Position numbers and translations under genes: made by a program. A stretch of 64,000 bases of DNA, from positions 19,059,682 through 19,123,681 of the forward strand of contig NC_080052.1 of NCBI RefSeq assembly GCF_026212465.1, given 5' to 3'. The notes below the pieces were generated by a model, which did not search any database, was not told the origin of the DNA, and saw only the letters and a list, made by a program, of their open reading frames with translations. Positions within the stretch are counted from its first letter, which is position 1. Each line of letters begins with the position of its first letter. Shown piece after piece: positions 61,510-64,000 of this stretch. The DNA comes from Amaranthus tricolor. Taxonomy: Eukaryota > Streptophyta > Magnoliopsida > Caryophyllales > Amaranthaceae.

Positions 61510-62529
61510 ATGAATAATAATTCATCAAATGTAAAGAATTCAATGAACAATTACACAAAGCATTCAAAAGCAGCAAAACAAATGATGCATCATAAGCCAT
61601 TCTTAGTCCATCTAATAAGTACATGTCTATTACTATTACAATACTCAAAAGCAGCAAATCCTGGGCCACAAATAGCAAAACCAGGGTGTAAGGATCACTG
61701 TGGAAACGTGACCATTCCATACCCATTCGGCATCGGTCCTAACTGCTACCACAATCCCTGGTTCAATGTCGAGTGTTACAACGGCAGTGACTCATTCAAA
61801 CTAAAGAAGATAACAACAGGCACAGTCAATATGGATGGTATCCAAATAAATTGGGACCCTCTAAAAGGGGAAAGGAACCTAATTTCAGTAGTCCCTTGTT
61901 ATCGCGTCTGTCAAGGAGATGGAAATCCCCGATCAATGCTGATCGGGAATTCTGATAATTTGAGGGGAAGTCCTTTTCTTTACTCACGAAAAGGTAATGT
62001 TTTGTTAGTAAATGGTTGTGGGGGAGGAATAATTTTACGAGATAAGAGGAATCAAACGATTGCTGGATGTGCTGCAGTGTGTACTACCAATTCTACTGCG
62101 CCAGGATTTGATTGTTATGGGGTTGATTGCTGTCAGACTACGATATCGAATTCGGTTGATTATTATAGTATGGAGCTTGCGAGTATGGGGAAAACGCCTA
62201 TTGTTGAGGATGCGTGTACTAGAGCGGTTTTGGTTGATTCTAAATGGATTGCTAATAAGAGGAAAAATCTTCTGCATTTTCAAGGATTATGTGACCCTGC
62301 TCGAGTTGTAATAGAGTGGAGTATTGAAGATTTGGCTGTGGATTCTCCAAGTTATGGTAATTCTAGTTGTGTTAAGAAAGCTGCTAGTGTTGATGATGCT
62401 GGTGGATATGTTTGTCGTTGTAAAGAAGAGTTCTATCAAGGCAATCCTTATCTTCCTCTCGGATGTCAAGGTATGATTATTTACATTAATTCTATCCATT
62501 TTTTTTTAATAGTAATGTCTAATAAATAA
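61510..62529 (+). CDS. Wall-associated kinase-type extracellular protein (GUB_WAK_bind), exon 1
   Basis: An open frame of 339 codons. The first ATG is at 61510, but MMHHKPFLVHLISTCLLLLQ, a typical signal peptide, starts at 61582 and is my preferred initiation site. From C60 (CKDHCGNVTIPYPFGIGP) runs a complete GUB_WAK_bind domain with conserved cysteines. FQGLCDPARVVIEWS and the EGF-like start (DDAGGYVCRC, GNPYLPLGCQG) follow. A donor-like CAAG/GTATGA at 62470/62471 marks the normal WAK exon 1 end; the remaining codons before the stop are then intron. EGF, transmembrane and kinase exons are not seen in the last 1.5 kb, part of which is a LINE fragment, so they lie outside or are lost. Clear paralogue of the gene at 46341. 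Confidence 0.87.
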   Translation: MNNNSSNVKNSMNNYTKHSKAAKQMMHHKPFLVHLISTCLLLLQYSKAANPGPQIAKPGCKDHCGNVTIPYPFGIGPNCYHNPWFNVECYNGSDSFKLKKITTGTVNMDGIQINWDPLKGERNLISVVPCYRVCQGDGNPRSMLIGNSDNLRGSPFLYSRKGNVLLVNGCGGGIILRDKRNQTIAGCAAVCTTNSTAPGFDCYGVDCCQTTISNSVDYYSMELASMGKTPIVEDACTRAVLVDSKWIANKRKNLLHFQGLCDPARVVIEWSIEDLAVDSPSYGNSSCVKKAASVDDAGGYVCRCKEEFYQGNPYLPLGCQGMIIYINSIHFFLIVMSNK

Positions 62530-63294
62530 GTATATCATTTACTCTGTTTTACTCGATTATCATCATTTTGTCGGTTTAGTGGGTCTAACTTTTTTGCATA
62601 TTTGGACAATGGCCTATTGCATTCTTTTGATCTTATTCATATATTTAAGTTTTCTTTTAATTTTATTCACAAAATTTATTTTCTTTGTTCAGTTATTGTC
62701 AAATATCCGCATTTTACTTTTGAAAAAATATTTCATTTCTCCTTAATCTTAATTCAAACGGAAGAAATAGTATAATACAAGTGAGCTACTTATGTTAGTT
62801 GAGAATAAAACTCAATTTGGTTCAAGTTTATTTGGTTGTTTACTTGTTTACCTCTATTGTTCTTCCTAGGGATTGCAATAGATCAAATTTGGATCGAGTC
62901 CAAGTGGACCCAAATCTAGATCTATTTTATGAAGGAGGACCTAGATTCGGATATGAATCCGCGAATTTAATTTTGTCACAACCCAGATCCATATATATAG
63001 TATCGGATCTGGGTCCAAGCTTACTTTTGTCCATTTGAAAAAATTTTGGTACATATTGCGATAACGATAGAGTTTTACACTTTAATTAACGAGAATAATG
63101 TTTAAAACTAGTAATTTAAATTTAAAATACATCTAATAAAATTATATAAACTATAAATATCCTTTAACATATCAACCTAGTTCCAAATTTTCTTAAATAT
63201 ACAAAAGTTTTAACATATTCTTACATTCAAAAGAATGCTACTTAATTATCAAAGTAAATACTTAGACCATTAATATCTTAAAATTTGTAACTCC
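62530..63294. other. Intron or intergenic sequence after WAK-type gene 2
   Basis: AT-rich. 62870-63030 contains opposed GGATC/GGGTCC motifs (AGATCAAATTTGGATCGAG, then ATCGGATCTGGGTCCAAG), as in small hAT MITEs. No exon recognised. Confidence 0.45.
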
Positions 63295-64000
63295 TACCCA
63301 AAAAGGATAATGTGACCAAAGAGTCCTACGGCTCGCAAAAGACCTTCAGATTTATAGAATCCTGCAATGAGTAAGACTGAGTGAACCCACAAGCTTGCAT
63401 CTAACACAAATTGAACCATTAGCATAAACAAAACCAAAAATAAATAGATAATTAAATAATAAGTGATTAAAAGATTGATATACAAATAGGCAAAGATCAA
63501 GAACAGAAGGAGAAAATTATCTGTATTCTACAACACGAATAAGGTATCTCCAACTAAACCTATTCCTAATCAAGTTCTTAGAGAGATGTAACTCATGTAA
63601 GTCATTTTTGATTTGTCCGTCTCACATGCTCCTAGGTTTTCCTCGACTTCTCTTACCCTCTACTATGATACTTCCAATTCTTTTCATAGGAACATCAATA
63701 GTCTTTCTCTATACATGTCCAAACCATCTTAATCTATTTTCATGCATCTTTACGAAAAGAGGGGCAACCCCTATCTTTTCTCTAAACTCTTGATTCTTAA
63801 TTCTATCCATCATTGTGTGGTTGTACATTACCTCAACATTCGCATTTTAGTCACTTTCATCTTAGGTTAAAAAATCATCTTTACAAGCCGAACATTTAAT
63901 CCCATACAATAAAGCAGGCCTAATCGCAATTCAATAAAATTTACCTTTTAATCTAATTGGAAACTTCTTATCACAAAGTACCCTAGAGGTTGCTTGCCAC
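63295..64000 (-). pseudogene. RTE-type LINE, 3' part, continues past window end
   Basis: Read on the minus strand from 64000: WQATSRVLCDKKFPIRLKGK, a LLYGIKC block and KMKVTKMRMLR, the tail of RTE-clade reverse transcriptases in plants. HVRRT- and LSKNLIRNRFSWRYLIRVVE-like pieces follow, then the 3' UTR-like segment that often ends such copies (to about 63295). Several stops. It is transposon sequence, unrelated to the WAK-type gene. Confidence 0.75.

Noticed and set aside
61510..61581. Long N-terminal extension of WAK-type protein 2
   Set aside because: Asn/Lys/Ser-rich and not signal-like; the signal peptide starts cleanly at 61582, so the first ATG is probably not used.

Overview
The window is AT-rich plant nuclear DNA, almost certainly a eudicot. 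The evidence is a dense, nested mix of plant transposons (Ty1/copia, Cassandra and other TRIMs, CACTA, MULE, hAT, Stowaway, L1-type and RTE-type LINEs), long (TA)n and (TAA)n microsatellites, and two genes with the plant-specific GUB_WAK_bind domain. Several small repeats (the TGTATGAGACGGT MITE family, the degenerate GATCA array) remind me of Caryophyllales genomes. That placement is from memory and weak. No tRNA, CRISPR, prokaryotic operon or organelle insert was recognised.

Layout. 1-3.5 kb: degraded copia element whose 3' LTR carries a Cassandra solo LTR with a 5S rRNA-like core. 4.7-12.8 kb: defective CACTA (TNP2) element whose transposase is split by a 4.6-kb solo LTR, itself split by a 1.2-kb solo LTR. 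13.1-19.3 kb: MITE-like shell and microsatellites holding an L1-type LINE on the minus strand. 20.1-21.3 kb: second copy of the 1.2-kb solo LTR. 21.3-26.1 kb: quiet DNA with a Stowaway MITE and an hAT transposase relic. 26.1-31.2 kb: nearly complete, young copia element with both LTRs but five stops in its single long frame. 31.2-34.1 kb: LINE scrap and MITEs. 34.1-43.7 kb: minus-strand copia relic holding a 0.8-kb solo LTR, which holds a 3.6-kb solo LTR (second copy of the one at 6.4-10.9 kb), with a 1.1-kb MULE in the copia LTR. 46.3-47.2 kb: WAK-type secreted protein gene. 47.4-51 kb: hAT-like element with GGGTCGG arrays inside a Stowaway end, a possible small gene and a TRIM. 51.2-58.4 kb: L1-type LINE split by a 3.9-kb solo LTR that carries a 2.2-kb CTCCCTCC-type element with a gene-like ORF. 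58.8-59.2 kb: long-TIR MITE. 61.5-62.5 kb: second WAK-type gene. 63.3 kb to the end: RTE-type LINE fragment.

Host content. The only convincing host genes are the two same-strand WAK-type genes about 14 kb apart. Each shows the extracellular GUB_WAK_bind domain plus the start of an EGF-like segment, and each reaches a splice-donor-like site at the usual WAK exon 1 end. No kinase exon follows the first gene anywhere in the window. The second could continue past the window edge. Everything else is transposon-derived or unexplained intergenic sequence.

The most instructive result is the insertion history. Target-site duplications can be read directly for most elements: five perfect 5-bp TSDs on solo LTRs plus one on the Cassandra LTR, ATG on the CACTA, 8-bp on the hAT, 9-bp near-matches on two MULE-like elements and TA on Stowaways. 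No undescribed cellular system was established. The best leads are the gene-like cargo of the CTCCCTCC element, the coding-like cargo and palindrome array of the 1.1-kb MULE, the kinase-less WAK pair, and a small TATA-driven ORF near 49.9 kb.
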